From assembly GCA_965223695.1 (NCBI GenBank), contig CBDCXJ010000036.1:143093-207092 (forward strand): a stretch of DNA of 64,000 nucleotides, given 5' to 3'. The stretch is from JAUVPB01 sp965223695. GTDB lineage: Bacteria > Actinomycetota > Thermoleophilia > Gaiellales > Gaiellaceae. The notes below the pieces were generated by a model. That model did not search any database. It was not told where the DNA came from and was given only the letters and a program-made list of their open reading frames with translations. Position numbers and translations under genes: made by a program. Of the stretch, positions 1 through 8,651 are shown one piece after another. Within the stretch, counting starts at the first letter, position 1. Each line of letters opens with the position of its first letter.

Positions 1-652
1 GCTCGAAGCGCACCTCGGTCGCGAAGTTCCGGCCACTCGAGCCATTGATCACCTCGCGCAGCTGAGCTGCATCGAGCCCGCACTGCACGCCAAGCACCAT
101 CGCTTCCGCCGTCGCCGCCAGATTGACGGCGTTGAGGAAATTGTTGACAGCCTTGGCGACATGCCCGTTCCCGCTTGCTCCAAGGTGGTGAACGGTCGAG
201 CCGAGCACCTCGAGGACGGGCCGGACGCGCGCGAGCGCATCGGCGTCGCCGCCGACCATGATCGTCAGCGTGCCCTTCTCGGCTGGCGCAGGCCCTCCCG
301 AGATCGGCGCGTCGAGGAGCGCGACCCCGCGCTCCTTCGCCGACTCGTAGAGCCGCCGCGTGGAGCCGGCCTCGGCGGTGGTCATATCGACGACCGTGAG
401 GCCGGCGCGCGCGCTGGCGAGGATCCCGCCCTCAGCCTCGAACGTCGCCTCGACGTCGCGACTCGAGGGCAGCGAGAGGAAGAGCGCGTCGGCGGCGCAC
501 GCCTCGGCGACACTGGCGACCTCTCGCAGCCCGAGCTGGCCGGCCAATCCGGAACGCGCGTCGAAGCCGCCGACCTCGAACCCGTTCGCCGCTAGGCGGC
601 TCGCCATGCGGCCGCCCATGTTCCCAAGCCCGATGAAGTTGACGCGCTTCAC
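1..652 (-). CDS. 3-hydroxyisobutyrate dehydrogenase family protein (partial, runs off the window)
   Basis: Beta-hydroxyacid dehydrogenase of the 3-hydroxyisobutyrate / tartronate semialdehyde reductase family, expected to oxidise or reduce a beta-hydroxyacid with NAD(P). Read from a GTG at 652, the protein starts VKRVNFIGLGNMGGRMA, a Rossmann GxGxxG. It continues with the substrate-binding DAPISGGPAPAEKGT and the catalytic-lysine segment GNGHVAKAVNNF. About 217 residues are visible; the C-terminal domain lies beyond position 1. The start is supported by AAGGAG, which overlaps the stop of the aldehyde dehydrogenase upstream, so the two genes are translationally close and probably one operon. 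A role in converting a hydroxyacid/semialdehyde pair is inferred from that pairing. The exact substrate cannot be read from sequence. Confidence 0.85.
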   Translation of the reverse strand, partial: MKRVNFIGLGNMGGRMASRLAANGFEVGGFDARSGLAGQLGLREVASVAEACAADALFLSLPSSRDVEATFEAEGGILASARAGLTVVDMTTAEAGSTRRLYESAKERGVALLDAPISGGPAPAEKGTLTIMVGGDADALARVRPVLEVLGSTVHHLGASGNGHVAKAVNNFLNAVNLAATAEAMVLGVQCGLDAAQLREVINGSSGRNFATEVRFE

Positions 653-661
653 GCGCGCTCC

Positions 662-2158
662 TTACCCCATGACGAACGGGTCGCGCGTGCCGCCGGTGAG
701 CTCGACCCAGACCGATTTCGTCTCGGTGTAGTGCTCGATTGCGGCGAGGCCGTTCTCGCGGCCCCATCCGCTCATGCCGAAGCCTCCGAAGGGCGTTGTG
801 AACGAGACCGCCCGGTAGGCGTTGACCCAGATCGTGCCGGCGCGGATCTGGTGTGCGACGCGGTGTGCGCGGTGCACGTCCTTCGTCCAGATGCCGGCCG
901 CAAGCCCGTAGCGCGTGTCGTTGGCCATCGCCACCGCCTCCTCCTCGGTCGAGAAGCGCAGTACAGAGAGCACGGGCCCGAAGATCTCCTCGGTCGCGAC
1001 CCGCATGCCGTTGTCGACCCCGGTGAGGATCGTCGGCTGGACGAATAGCTCGCCCGCATCTGGATCCTGGCCACCGCCGTATGCGAGCTTGGCGCCCTCG
1101 TCGACACCGCTGCCGATCAGGCCGAGCACCTTCTCGAGCTGATCGCGAAACGCGACCGGGCCCATCTCGGTGTCGGGATCGAGAGGGTCACCGAGCTTGA
1201 TCGTCTTTGCGCGCTCCACGAGGCGCTCGACCAGCTCGTCGTGGACGTCCTCGTGCACGATCAGGCGAGAGCCGGCGATACAGGTCTGTCCTGTCGCGGC
1301 GAAGATCCCGGCGATAGCGCCGTTCGTGGCGGCCTCTATGTCGGCGTCGTCGAACACGATGTTCGGTGACTTTCCGCCCAGCTCAAGCGTCACCCGCGAG
1401 AGGTTCTCGGCCGCGGCGCGCACGACGTTGATTCCCGTCATCGTCGAGCCCGTGAACGCGATCTTGTCGACGCCGGGATGTGACACGAGGGCTTTGCCGG
1501 TGAGGCCACCCGAGCCGGTCACGACGTTGAAGACACCGGGCGGGAAGCCTGCCTCTTCGACCAGGCGAGCGAACTCGAGGGCCGAAGCCGGCGTCTGCTC
1601 GGAGGGCTTGGCGATGAACGTGCACCCGGCCGCCGCCGCCGGCGCGAACTTGAAAGCCAGAAGTAGCAGGGGCGAGTTCCAGGGGAGGACCGCCGCCACG
1701 ACTCCGATCGGCTCGTGACGCGTGTAGATGAGGAAGTTCGGCTTGTCCGAGGCGATGACCTCGCCGTTGATCTTGTCGGCCGCGCCCGCGTAGAAGTCGT
1801 ACCACTCCGACAGCGCCTGGCACTGACCGGTCATCTCGCGCAGGAGCTTCCCGTTGTCGCGCGTCTCGATCTCGCCCAGCTCCTCTGCCCGCTCGGCGAC
1901 GAGGTCGCTCAGCCTGCGCAGGAGCTTGCTTCGCTCACGGCCCGTCTTCTGCGGCCAGTCGCCCCGATCGAACGCGTTGCGTGCGGCCCGAACCGCCCGA
2001 TCGACGTCATCCGGCGAGCCGTCCGGGACCTCGGCCCAAGGCTCGCCCAGATACGGGTTCTGGCTCTCGAACGTGGTGCCGCCTTCGGCGTCGACCCACT
2101 CGCCGCCGATGTACATCTGGTACGTCGTCAGCTCACGTGATTTCTGCGCGGTGGCCAT
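662..2158 (-). CDS. NAD(P)-dependent aldehyde dehydrogenase
   Basis: Cytosolic aldehyde dehydrogenase of 498 residues, the usual family length, oxidising an aldehyde to a carboxylate. The NAD-binding FTGSTMTG, the catalytic glutamate region VTLELGGKSPNIVF and the nucleophilic cysteine in GQTCIAGSRL are all present. The C-terminal IWVNAYRAVSFTTPFGGFGMSG is close to that of betaine aldehyde/salicylaldehyde-type enzymes, so a small organic aldehyde is likely. It lies directly upstream of the hydroxyacid dehydrogenase with a 9-nt gap. The ATG at 2158 starts MATAQKSRELTTYQMYIGG. Its first 26 nt overlap the 3' end of the membrane-protein gene upstream, which suggests a three-gene transcript. Substrate unassigned. 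Confidence 0.93.
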   Translation of the reverse strand: MATAQKSRELTTYQMYIGGEWVDAEGGTTFESQNPYLGEPWAEVPDGSPDDVDRAVRAARNAFDRGDWPQKTGRERSKLLRRLSDLVAERAEELGEIETRDNGKLLREMTGQCQALSEWYDFYAGAADKINGEVIASDKPNFLIYTRHEPIGVVAAVLPWNSPLLLLAFKFAPAAAAGCTFIAKPSEQTPASALEFARLVEEAGFPPGVFNVVTGSGGLTGKALVSHPGVDKIAFTGSTMTGINVVRAAAENLSRVTLELGGKSPNIVFDDADIEAATNGAIAGIFAATGQTCIAGSRLIVHEDVHDELVERLVERAKTIKLGDPLDPDTEMGPVAFRDQLEKVLGLIGSGVDEGAKLAYGGGQDPDAGELFVQPTILTGVDNGMRVATEEIFGPVLSVLRFSTEEEAVAMANDTRYGLAAGIWTKDVHRAHRVAHQIRAGTIWVNAYRAVSFTTPFGGFGMSGWGRENGLAAIEHYTETKSVWVELTGGTRDPFVMG

Positions 2159-2822
2159 GCCGGTGTCCTTTCATCAGGTCGAACGCGAACGAGAGAGACG
2201 GCCGGGCGCCGCTTGCCGTCGCGAAGCCAGCGTAGAGGAGGCATGCGGCTGCCGCCACGAATGCGCTGGTCTGGGCGGTGCCGGTGCCAGCCAGGGCGCT
2301 GCCGGCCGCGGCGAGCGCGACGCCGCCGAGAATCAGCGCCGTCGCGAGCGGGTGGCGGCGTAGCGTGCGCAAGGCGACGCCGACGAGCACGAGGGTCGCG
2401 ACGACGTTGGCGAGGATGGCCACGAGGCGAAGCGGCACGATCTCGAGGTGCGCCTGCGCCTCGGGAATGACGTCGCCGGCTACTGCCGGATCGATCGGCG
2501 CGGCGGCGGCGAGTCCAACTGCGAGTCCGGCGAAGACCAGGCCGATGGGCGCAGCCCGAGCGACGCCGAGCAGGCGAAGCGACCCGACCGCCAGAAGCGG
2601 TGCCGTGAGCAGCCCACCGAGCAGGTAGTAGAGGCGAAACACGCGGTCATCCCAGCCCGCCGCGGCACCCCAGGCCAGCGCACCCGTCGCGAGCGCGTAG
2701 GCAGCCAGACCGGCCGCCCACCAGGCGAGCTCGGGCCGGCGGTTCTCGCGCCACCGACTCGCGAGGATGCCGGCCAGGCGTAGCGCCAGCAGGGCAGCGA
2801 AGAAGGCGATCAGCGTCTCCAC
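2133..2822 (-). CDS. hypothetical multi-pass membrane protein
   Basis: Unrecognised integral membrane protein of about 229 residues with roughly seven hydrophobic segments rich in Ala, Leu and Gly. It begins VETLIAFFAALLALRLAG from a GTG. I chose this GTG because the longer frame to 2900 has a non-hydrophobic, Arg/His-rich leader and would run into the divergent YbaK gene. The C-terminus ends in a basic tail overlapping the aldehyde dehydrogenase start by 26 nt. No catalytic motif is visible. Cotranscription with the two dehydrogenase genes downstream is likely, but a functional link is not shown. Confidence 0.7.
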   Translation of the reverse strand: METLIAFFAALLALRLAGILASRWRENRRPELAWWAAGLAAYALATGALAWGAAAGWDDRVFRLYYLLGGLLTAPLLAVGSLRLLGVARAAPIGLVFAGLAVGLAAAAPIDPAVAGDVIPEAQAHLEIVPLRLVAILANVVATLVLVGVALRTLRRHPLATALILGGVALAAAGSALAGTGTAQTSAFVAAAACLLYAGFATASGARPSLSFAFDLMKGHRHGHRAEIT

Positions 2823-2834
2823 GCGCTGGAGCTT

Positions 2835-3416
2835 ATGAGGCCGGTGCATATGCTTTCTGTCGAGATGGACGACGCGGCTGCCGCAGCGAATACACCTCAA
2901 CCCGAGCCGGCGGCAACCGAGAGCGCGCTGCCCGAGCCAGTGGAGCGCGTCTCGGCGTTTCTCGTGACGGCAGGGGCCGAGGCCTGTCTACACGAGTTCT
3001 CCGAGCCGACGCCTACGGCCGAGGCCGCCGCGCGCGCCGTCGGCTGCGCGCCCGACCAGATCGTCAAGTCGCTGATCTTCCTGTGCGACAGCGAGCCAAC
3101 CCTCGTGATGGTCTCGGGCGCCGCGCGCGCCGATGACGCGAAGATCCGCGAGGTGATGGGAGCGAGCGCGGTCAAGATCGCCAAGCCGGCGGTGGTACTC
3201 GACCGCACCGGCTTCGAGGTCGGCGGCGTTGCACCGTTTCCGCTGCCGCAGATCGGCGCGGCTCTGTGCGACCACGGCCTGCTCAACCACCCTGTCATCT
3301 GGGCGGGCGCCGGCTCCGACCGACACATGGTCGCGCTGACCCCGCACGATCTCATGCGCCTGGCACGCGCGCGGCCTGCAGACGTGAGTGCACCACCGCC
3401 CGCGGTACCCGGCTGA
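2835..3416 (+). CDS. YbaK/EbsC-type aminoacyl-tRNA deacylase family protein
   Basis: Single-domain YbaK/ProX-like protein (about 193 residues from this start), a family that hydrolyses mischarged aminoacyl-tRNAs in trans. Family features visible are the N-terminal helix VERVSAFLVTAGAEACLHEF, the segment APDQIVKSLIFLC with the conserved lysine, VMVSGAARADDAKIREVMG, and the C-terminal GGVAPFPLP followed by a hydrophobic loop. The start is uncertain. ATG codons at 2835, 2850 and 2865 are all possible; 2835 has a GGAG a few bases ahead, while the domain only begins around residue 34. The gene is divergent from the membrane protein, with only 12 nt between the chosen starts. Confidence 0.8.
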   Translation: MRPVHMLSVEMDDAAAAANTPQPEPAATESALPEPVERVSAFLVTAGAEACLHEFSEPTPTAEAAARAVGCAPDQIVKSLIFLCDSEPTLVMVSGAARADDAKIREVMGASAVKIAKPAVVLDRTGFEVGGVAPFPLPQIGAALCDHGLLNHPVIWAGAGSDRHMVALTPHDLMRLARARPADVSAPPPAVPG

Positions 3417-3448
3417 CGGCCACGCCGCGCTGAGTCTAAGCTGAGTGG

Positions 3449-4381
3449 ATGGAGGCAACGGAGAAGATCTGGTTCAACGGCGAGCTCGTCGACTGGGCCG
3501 ATGCCACCGTCCACGTCGGCTGCCACGGGCTCCACTACGGCTCCGGCGTCTTCGAGGGAATCCGCTGCTACGAGACGCCCGACGGTCCGGCGGTCTTTCG
3601 CCTGACCGAGCACATGGCGCGACTTCGGCGCTCGGCAGAGCTCATCTACATGGAGCTGCCCTACAGCGTCGACGAGCTCGTGCAGGCGACGCACGACGTC
3701 GTCAACGCGAACGGCCTACCCGAGGCCTACATCCGCCCGATCGCCTTCTACGGCTACGGGACGCTGGGCGTGCCGCCACGCGGCAACCCGGTCTACGTCG
3801 CGATCATGAGCTGGCCGTGGGGGACGTATCTGGGCGAGGAGGCGATGAAGAAGGGCATCCGCGCCAAGATCTCGAGCTGGCGGCGCGTTGGTGCGAACAC
3901 GATTCCGCATGCTGCCAAGGCGACCGGCGTCTACCTCAACTCGATGCTGGCCGTACTCGAGGCCTCGCGCGCGGGATACGAGGAGGCGATTCTCCTCACC
4001 GAGGACGGCTTCGTCGGCGACGGCTCCGGCGAGAACCTCTTCGCGGTCAAGGACGGCGTCATCTATACGCCGGACCTGGCCGCCTCGATTCTGCCGGGGA
4101 TCACCCGCGACGCCGTGGCGCATATCGCCGGCGAGCTCGGGTACGAGCTGCGCGAGAAGGCGATGATTCGCACCGATCTCTATGCCGCCGACGAGCTCTT
4201 CATGACCGGCACCGCGGCCGAGGTAACGCCGATCCGGTCGGTCGATGACATCACGATCGGCGACCCGGGCCCCGTGACGAGCGCAATCCAGGACACGTAC
4301 CTGAGCGTCGTCAGGGGCCGCGACTCGCGCTGGGCTCACTGGCTCGAGCACTCGGTGCCGGCGGCGCAGGCCGCGAGCTAG
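3449..4381 (+). CDS. ilvE: branched-chain amino acid aminotransferase
   Basis: PLP-dependent class IV aminotransferase making leucine, isoleucine and valine from their 2-oxoacids in the cytosol. The 310-residue length is standard. Residues 27-37 (GLHYGSGVFEG) are the family signature. The Schiff-base lysine is K157 in HAAKATGVY. The cofactor phosphate loop region EDGFVGDGSGENLF and the substrate-side MTGTAAEVTPI are intact. The ATG at 3449 begins MEATEKIWFNGELV, typical for the family. No ilv genes are adjacent. A D-amino-acid aminotransferase is the main alternative but fits the signature less well. Confidence 0.93.
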   Translation: MEATEKIWFNGELVDWADATVHVGCHGLHYGSGVFEGIRCYETPDGPAVFRLTEHMARLRRSAELIYMELPYSVDELVQATHDVVNANGLPEAYIRPIAFYGYGTLGVPPRGNPVYVAIMSWPWGTYLGEEAMKKGIRAKISSWRRVGANTIPHAAKATGVYLNSMLAVLEASRAGYEEAILLTEDGFVGDGSGENLFAVKDGVIYTPDLAASILPGITRDAVAHIAGELGYELREKAMIRTDLYAADELFMTGTAAEVTPIRSVDDITIGDPGPVTSAIQDTYLSVVRGRDSRWAHWLEHSVPAAQAAS

Positions 4382-4421
4382 AACCATCCAGGCACCCGAC
4401 CGCCGATAGGCTGCGGCGCCC

Positions 4422-5540
4422 ATGGGTGAGCCGATCCCGCTCGCGAGCCCCGTGATCGATCAGCGCGAGCACGAGCTCGTAGCGGAGGTGTTGGACTCGG
4501 GGCGACTCGCTCTTGGGTCGATGACCACGCGGTTCGAGCAGGCGCTATCGGCGGCGGTCGACGCGCCGCATGCGGTGGCCGTCTCGAGTGGCACGGCGGC
4601 GCTTCACCTGGCCGTGCGAATGGCCGAGATCGGCGAGGGCGACGAGGTCATCACCTCGCCCTTCTCGTTCGTGGCCTCGGCGAACTGTGTGCTCTACGAG
4701 GGGGCGCAGCCGGTGTTCGTCGACATCGATCCGAGCACGTTCAACCTCGATCCGGCCGCGGTCGAAGCTGCGATCACGCCTCGCACGCGCGCGCTCCTTC
4801 CCGTCGACATCTTCGGCTACCCGGTCGAGCTCGACGAGCTGCAAGCGATCGCGTCGAAGCATGGCCTGGCGTTGATCCAGGATGCCTGCGAGGCGCTTGG
4901 GGCGCGCTATCGGGCAGAGGCCCTGGGCTCCCACGGGCACGCGACCGCCTTCGCCTTCTATCCGAACAAGCAGATCACGACCGGCGAGGGCGGCGCACTC
5001 GTCTGTGGCAGCGACGCCGAATACGGGCTCGCGAAGAGCCTCGCCAACCAGGGCCGGGCCGACACCGGTGGCTGGCTCGAGCACGCGCGCCTGGGGTTCA
5101 ACTACCGCATGAGCGAGGTCACGGCCGCGATCGGCGTCGGGCAGCTCGAGAAGCTCGACGAGATTCTCGAGCTGCGCGCACGGGCGGCGGCCCGTTACAC
5201 GGAACTGCTCGCAGACGTCGCGGCGCTCGAGCCGCCGCACCCGGACGACGCCGAGCACACGCGCTCATGGTTCGTCTACGTCGTCAAGCTTGCACCCGAG
5301 CTCGACCGGGAGCAGATCATCGACGAGCTGGCCGGGGCCGGCATCGCGACGAGTCGCTACCTCCCTGCGATCCATCTGCAGCCCTACATGCGCGAGCGCT
5401 TCGGCTTCGCAGAGGGGATGCTTCCGGTCTGCGAGGACACGAGCGCGCGCACGCTGGCGCTCCCCTTCTTCACGCAGATCAGCGAAGAGCAGCAACAGCG
5501 CGTTGTCAGGGCGCTGCTCGCGGCGGTCGGCGCGGCGTAG
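4422..5540 (+). CDS. DegT/DnrJ/EryC1/StrS family aminotransferase
   Basis: PLP enzyme of the sugar-aminotransferase family, 372 residues. It normally transfers an amino group to a keto-sugar nucleotide for cell-surface or secondary-metabolite sugars. Visible are SSGTAALHLA (cofactor phosphate binding), DACEALGARY (the Asp contacting the pyridine nitrogen), the PLP lysine K183 in FYPNKQITTGEGG, and the C-terminal RYLPAIHLQPYM. The ATG at 4422 follows ilvE by 40 nt. No sugar-nucleotide dehydratase or glycosyltransferase neighbours it, so the substrate is unknown; it may act with a pathway elsewhere. Confidence 0.9.
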   Translation: MGEPIPLASPVIDQREHELVAEVLDSGRLALGSMTTRFEQALSAAVDAPHAVAVSSGTAALHLAVRMAEIGEGDEVITSPFSFVASANCVLYEGAQPVFVDIDPSTFNLDPAAVEAAITPRTRALLPVDIFGYPVELDELQAIASKHGLALIQDACEALGARYRAEALGSHGHATAFAFYPNKQITTGEGGALVCGSDAEYGLAKSLANQGRADTGGWLEHARLGFNYRMSEVTAAIGVGQLEKLDEILELRARAAARYTELLADVAALEPPHPDDAEHTRSWFVYVVKLAPELDREQIIDELAGAGIATSRYLPAIHLQPYMRERFGFAEGMLPVCEDTSARTLALPFFTQISEEQQQRVVRALLAAVGAA

Positions 5541-5546
5541 CTCGCA

Positions 5547-6110
5547 TTGCCGCGACTCACGCGCGCCTTCTTCCTCAGGCCGGCCGTCGAGGTAGCTCCC
5601 GACCTGGTCGGGTGCACACTGATCCATGACGGTGCCGGCGGTCGCATCGTCGAGGTCGAGGCTTATGACCAGGCGGAGCCGGCGAGCCATACCTACGGGG
5701 GCGAGACGCGACGCAACAAGACGATGTTCGGGCCCGCCGGACACGTCTACGTCTACCGCTCCTACGGAATCCACTGGTGCATGAACCTGGTCTGCGAGGA
5801 CGTGCGCGCGTCGGCGGTCCTCATCCGTGCGCTCGAGCCGCTCGTTGGCCTCGAGCAGATGGCCGCGCGCCGGCGCCGCGACGATCCGCGGCAGCTCTGC
5901 TCCGGGCCCGGCAAGCTCTGCCAGGCATTGGGCGTCACGCGCGCACACGACGGTGCGCGTGTGCTCGCACCACCGTTCTCAATACACGCACTCGGAGAAG
6001 AGCTCGACGTCGTCGCCTCCCAGCGGGTCGGTATCTCGAAGGCCACCGAGTTGCCGTGGCGCTTCTCGCTGCGCGACAGCCCGTACGTGTCCCGGCCGGG
6101 GCCGGGCTAA
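5547..6110 (+). CDS. mpg: 3-methyladenine DNA glycosylase (AAG/MPG type)
   Basis: Base-excision repair glycosylase of the mammalian AAG fold, removing alkylated purines such as 3-methyladenine and hypoxanthine. The 187-residue protein has the family start (M)PRLTRAFFLRPAVEVAPDLVG and the catalytic RIVEVEAYDQAEPASH with the activating glutamate. It also has the intercalating-loop region FGPAGHVYVYRSYGIHWCMN and the C-terminal GPGKLCQALG. I take the TTG at 5547, six nt after the aminotransferase stop, because homologous residues begin immediately. Probably cotranscribed with the DegT gene. Confidence 0.9.
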   Translation: MPRLTRAFFLRPAVEVAPDLVGCTLIHDGAGGRIVEVEAYDQAEPASHTYGGETRRNKTMFGPAGHVYVYRSYGIHWCMNLVCEDVRASAVLIRALEPLVGLEQMAARRRRDDPRQLCSGPGKLCQALGVTRAHDGARVLAPPFSIHALGEELDVVASQRVGISKATELPWRFSLRDSPYVSRPGPG

Positions 6111-6113
6111 GGC

Positions 6114-8594
6114 CTAGGCGTCTGGCCGTTTCGTGACGTCGGGCTTGATGCGCCCCACCGTCAGCTCGACGACCATCCCGGCCGATGCGGCCACCCGAGG
6201 GCGGGGAGACTGCGAGATGACGACGCCGGCCTCTCCCTCGTTGCTCTCGGTCACGATCGTCTGCAGCTTCTGAGCGACCAGCAGCTCCTGCGCCTCCTCG
6301 ACGCGGTGGCCGATCACGTTCGGCACGACCCCTTCCTGCGCCTCGGCGACAACGAGCGTGACCGTATCAAACGACGAGAGCCGACCATCCCGCGGGAACT
6401 GGTTGACCACGACGCCTAGGCGCTCTCCAGGCTCGGCCGGGCGCGAGATGATCTCGGGGAGGAGCGTCGCGCGGGCAAGCGCACGCTCGGCCGAGGCCAG
6501 GCGGCGACCGACCGTGTCTGGCACGACGACCTCGTTGCGTACGCAGTCGGCAGCGCCCGCAGGCCCTCGCGCCCTCGTGAACAGGATGCGCCGCGTGTTC
6601 TTGCAGAGGCCGTTGTCGAGCATCCACTCCCCATCCCGGCGGACGACCTTGCGAATCTCGGCCGGCTCGGCCGGCGTCGTGCCAAACGGCTTCGCCGGTA
6701 GCTCGAGGTGATCGAGGGCTTCCTCGAGGAAAGTCTTGGCGATCAGGGCCGGGAACGTGCCGCCGTCCACCGGACGGCCATCGAACTCGGTCTCCATCGG
6801 CTTGTTGCTGTCCGGGTGTCCGACCCAGACCGCCACCGAGATATGTGGCGTGTATCCCACAAACCATGCGTCGCCATTCATCTCAGTCGTACCGGTCTTG
6901 CCGGCGAGCACGCGATCGTCGAGTCGCGCGCGCCTCCCGGTGCCGAGCCTGACCACGTCGCTGAGAATCGTGTTGATTCGAACCGCATCGTTCCGCGACA
7001 TCGCGCGCGTCTGGCGCACGTCATTGATCTCACGCTTGCCGTTTCGCTCGACCGCGATGATCGCGCGCGGCTCGTCGCCGAAGATACGGCCGTCAATGCG
7101 GACGCCACCGTTCGCAAACGTCGAGAACGCTCGAGCCATCTCGAGCGGGTTCACGGCCTCGACGCCGAGCCCGATCGCGAAGAACGGGTTGAGCCTGCTC
7201 TTGATCCCGAGCCGGTTCGCGATGTCGGCGACACGCTGCGGGTCGGTATGCGCGGTGAGCTGCGCGAAGACGGAGTTGTCCGAGAGGACCGTTGCGCGCT
7301 CGAGGTTGACGCCCCTGCCGAGATAGACGCCCGCGTAGTTCGAGACCGACCAGAACTCGCCGTTGGCCGGGATAACGACCGGTTTCGACTCGTAGGTCAT
7401 CCGGGGCGAGAAGCCCTGTTCGAGCGCGGCGGCGAGCACGAACGGCTTGAACGCCGAGCCCGACTGGCGCTGGCCCTGGACGGCGAGGTTGAACTGGCTC
7501 TTCGAGAAGCTGCGTCCGCCGACCATGGCGAAGACCTCGCCCGACTCGGGCTCGATCGCGACGAGCGCCGCCTGAATCCCGTTGGGATCGGGCAGATGCT
7601 CTCTGATCGCAGCCTTGGCGATGTGCTGGATGTCGAGGTCGATCGAGGTGTGCACCCGCAGGCCGCCCCCGAAGACTTCCTTGTCGCCGTAGCGCGGTAT
7701 CAGGAGCTCCTGCTTGACATACTCGACGAAATAGCCGGCAAGCCCGCGGGCGCTCGGTAGCTTGATCGACTGCGGGTCGGGCATGGGGGTCTCGCGGGCC
7801 TCGAGGAACTCTTCGCGGCTGATCAAGCGTTGCTCGAGCATCAGTCGAAGGACGGTGTTTCGCCTGACCTTCGCGTCCTTGGGCCGGCGGACCGGGTCGT
7901 AGCGGGCCGGGTTCACCGGAATGCCAGCGAGCACGGCGGCTTCTGGCAGCGTGAGCTCGTTCGCGTGCTTGCTGAAGTAGACACGCGATGCCATCTCGAC
8001 GCCATAGGCGTTGTTGCCGAAGAAGACGGTGTTCAGGTACGCCGTGAGAATGCGCTCCTTGCCCCAGCGCTGCTCGAGCTGCCAGGCGAGCGTCGCCTCC
8101 TTGAGCTTTCGGCTGACCGTTCGCTCCGGCTCGATCGCCGTGTTCTTGATCAGCTGCTGCGTGATCGTCGACCCGCCCTGCAAGATCTCCTTGTTGCGGA
8201 TGTCGGCCCAGGTCGCGCGCGCGATCCCGCGGATGTCGACGCCCTTGTGCCCCCAGAAGCGCCGATCCTCGACCGCGACGATCGCCTGCTTCAGGACCGG
8301 AGCGATGTCCTCCGACTCGACGATTACGCGCGCTTCGTCGCCGCGTAGGCGCGCGAGCACGCGGCCGTCACGGTCGTAGATGTAGCCGATCTCCTCGGTC
8401 GCTGATGCGTTCGCCGGATCGAGCGCGGGCAGCTCAGACGAGACGGCCTGGATGAAGCCGAAGATGAACGCGATCGTGCCCACAAGCACGGTCAGCAATA
8501 GAAGCACCAGCAAGCGGAGCTTTTTGAGTCGCCGACGCGGCTTGCGTGGCCCGTTCTCTGAGCGGCGGAACACGGCCCGAAGCAAGGTGCCCAA
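6114..8594 (-). CDS. class A penicillin-binding protein with two PASTA domains
   Basis: Bifunctional peptidoglycan synthase of about 826 residues anchored in the inner membrane. A basic cytoplasmic stretch precedes one transmembrane helix (about 27-49). The glycosyltransferase 51 domain follows, with catalytic Glu in AVEDRRFWGHKG and ILQGGSTITQQLIKNTA. The transpeptidase has the SxxK serine in SGSAFKPFVL, SDNSVF as the SxN box and LAGKTGTTEMNGDAWFVGY as the KTG box. The C-terminus has two PASTA repeats (VVPDTVGRRL and VVPNVIGHRV), which bind muropeptides. I chose TTG at 8594, since GGAG lies 5 nt ahead; the open frame extends to 9005 but through the divergent tyrS gene. The 57-nt gap to tyrS must hold both start regions. 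Confidence 0.9.
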   Translation of the reverse strand: MGTLLRAVFRRSENGPRKPRRRLKKLRLLVLLLLTVLVGTIAFIFGFIQAVSSELPALDPANASATEEIGYIYDRDGRVLARLRGDEARVIVESEDIAPVLKQAIVAVEDRRFWGHKGVDIRGIARATWADIRNKEILQGGSTITQQLIKNTAIEPERTVSRKLKEATLAWQLEQRWGKERILTAYLNTVFFGNNAYGVEMASRVYFSKHANELTLPEAAVLAGIPVNPARYDPVRRPKDAKVRRNTVLRLMLEQRLISREEFLEARETPMPDPQSIKLPSARGLAGYFVEYVKQELLIPRYGDKEVFGGGLRVHTSIDLDIQHIAKAAIREHLPDPNGIQAALVAIEPESGEVFAMVGGRSFSKSQFNLAVQGQRQSGSAFKPFVLAAALEQGFSPRMTYESKPVVIPANGEFWSVSNYAGVYLGRGVNLERATVLSDNSVFAQLTAHTDPQRVADIANRLGIKSRLNPFFAIGLGVEAVNPLEMARAFSTFANGGVRIDGRIFGDEPRAIIAVERNGKREINDVRQTRAMSRNDAVRINTILSDVVRLGTGRRARLDDRVLAGKTGTTEMNGDAWFVGYTPHISVAVWVGHPDSNKPMETEFDGRPVDGGTFPALIAKTFLEEALDHLELPAKPFGTTPAEPAEIRKVVRRDGEWMLDNGLCKNTRRILFTRARGPAGAADCVRNEVVVPDTVGRRLASAERALARATLLPEIISRPAEPGERLGVVVNQFPRDGRLSSFDTVTLVVAEAQEGVVPNVIGHRVEEAQELLVAQKLQTIVTESNEGEAGVVISQSPRPRVAASAGMVVELTVGRIKPDVTKRPDA

Positions 8595-8651
8595 TTCTAC
8601 TCCGGTAGGTGGCCGAAGACGACCGCTACCCAAACGTACAATCGGCGCGGC

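Noticed and set aside
432..767. Arg-rich frames antisense to or out of frame with the dehydrogenase genes
   Set aside because: Typical shadow frames at high GC; the family-like text is on the minus strand from 652 and 2158.
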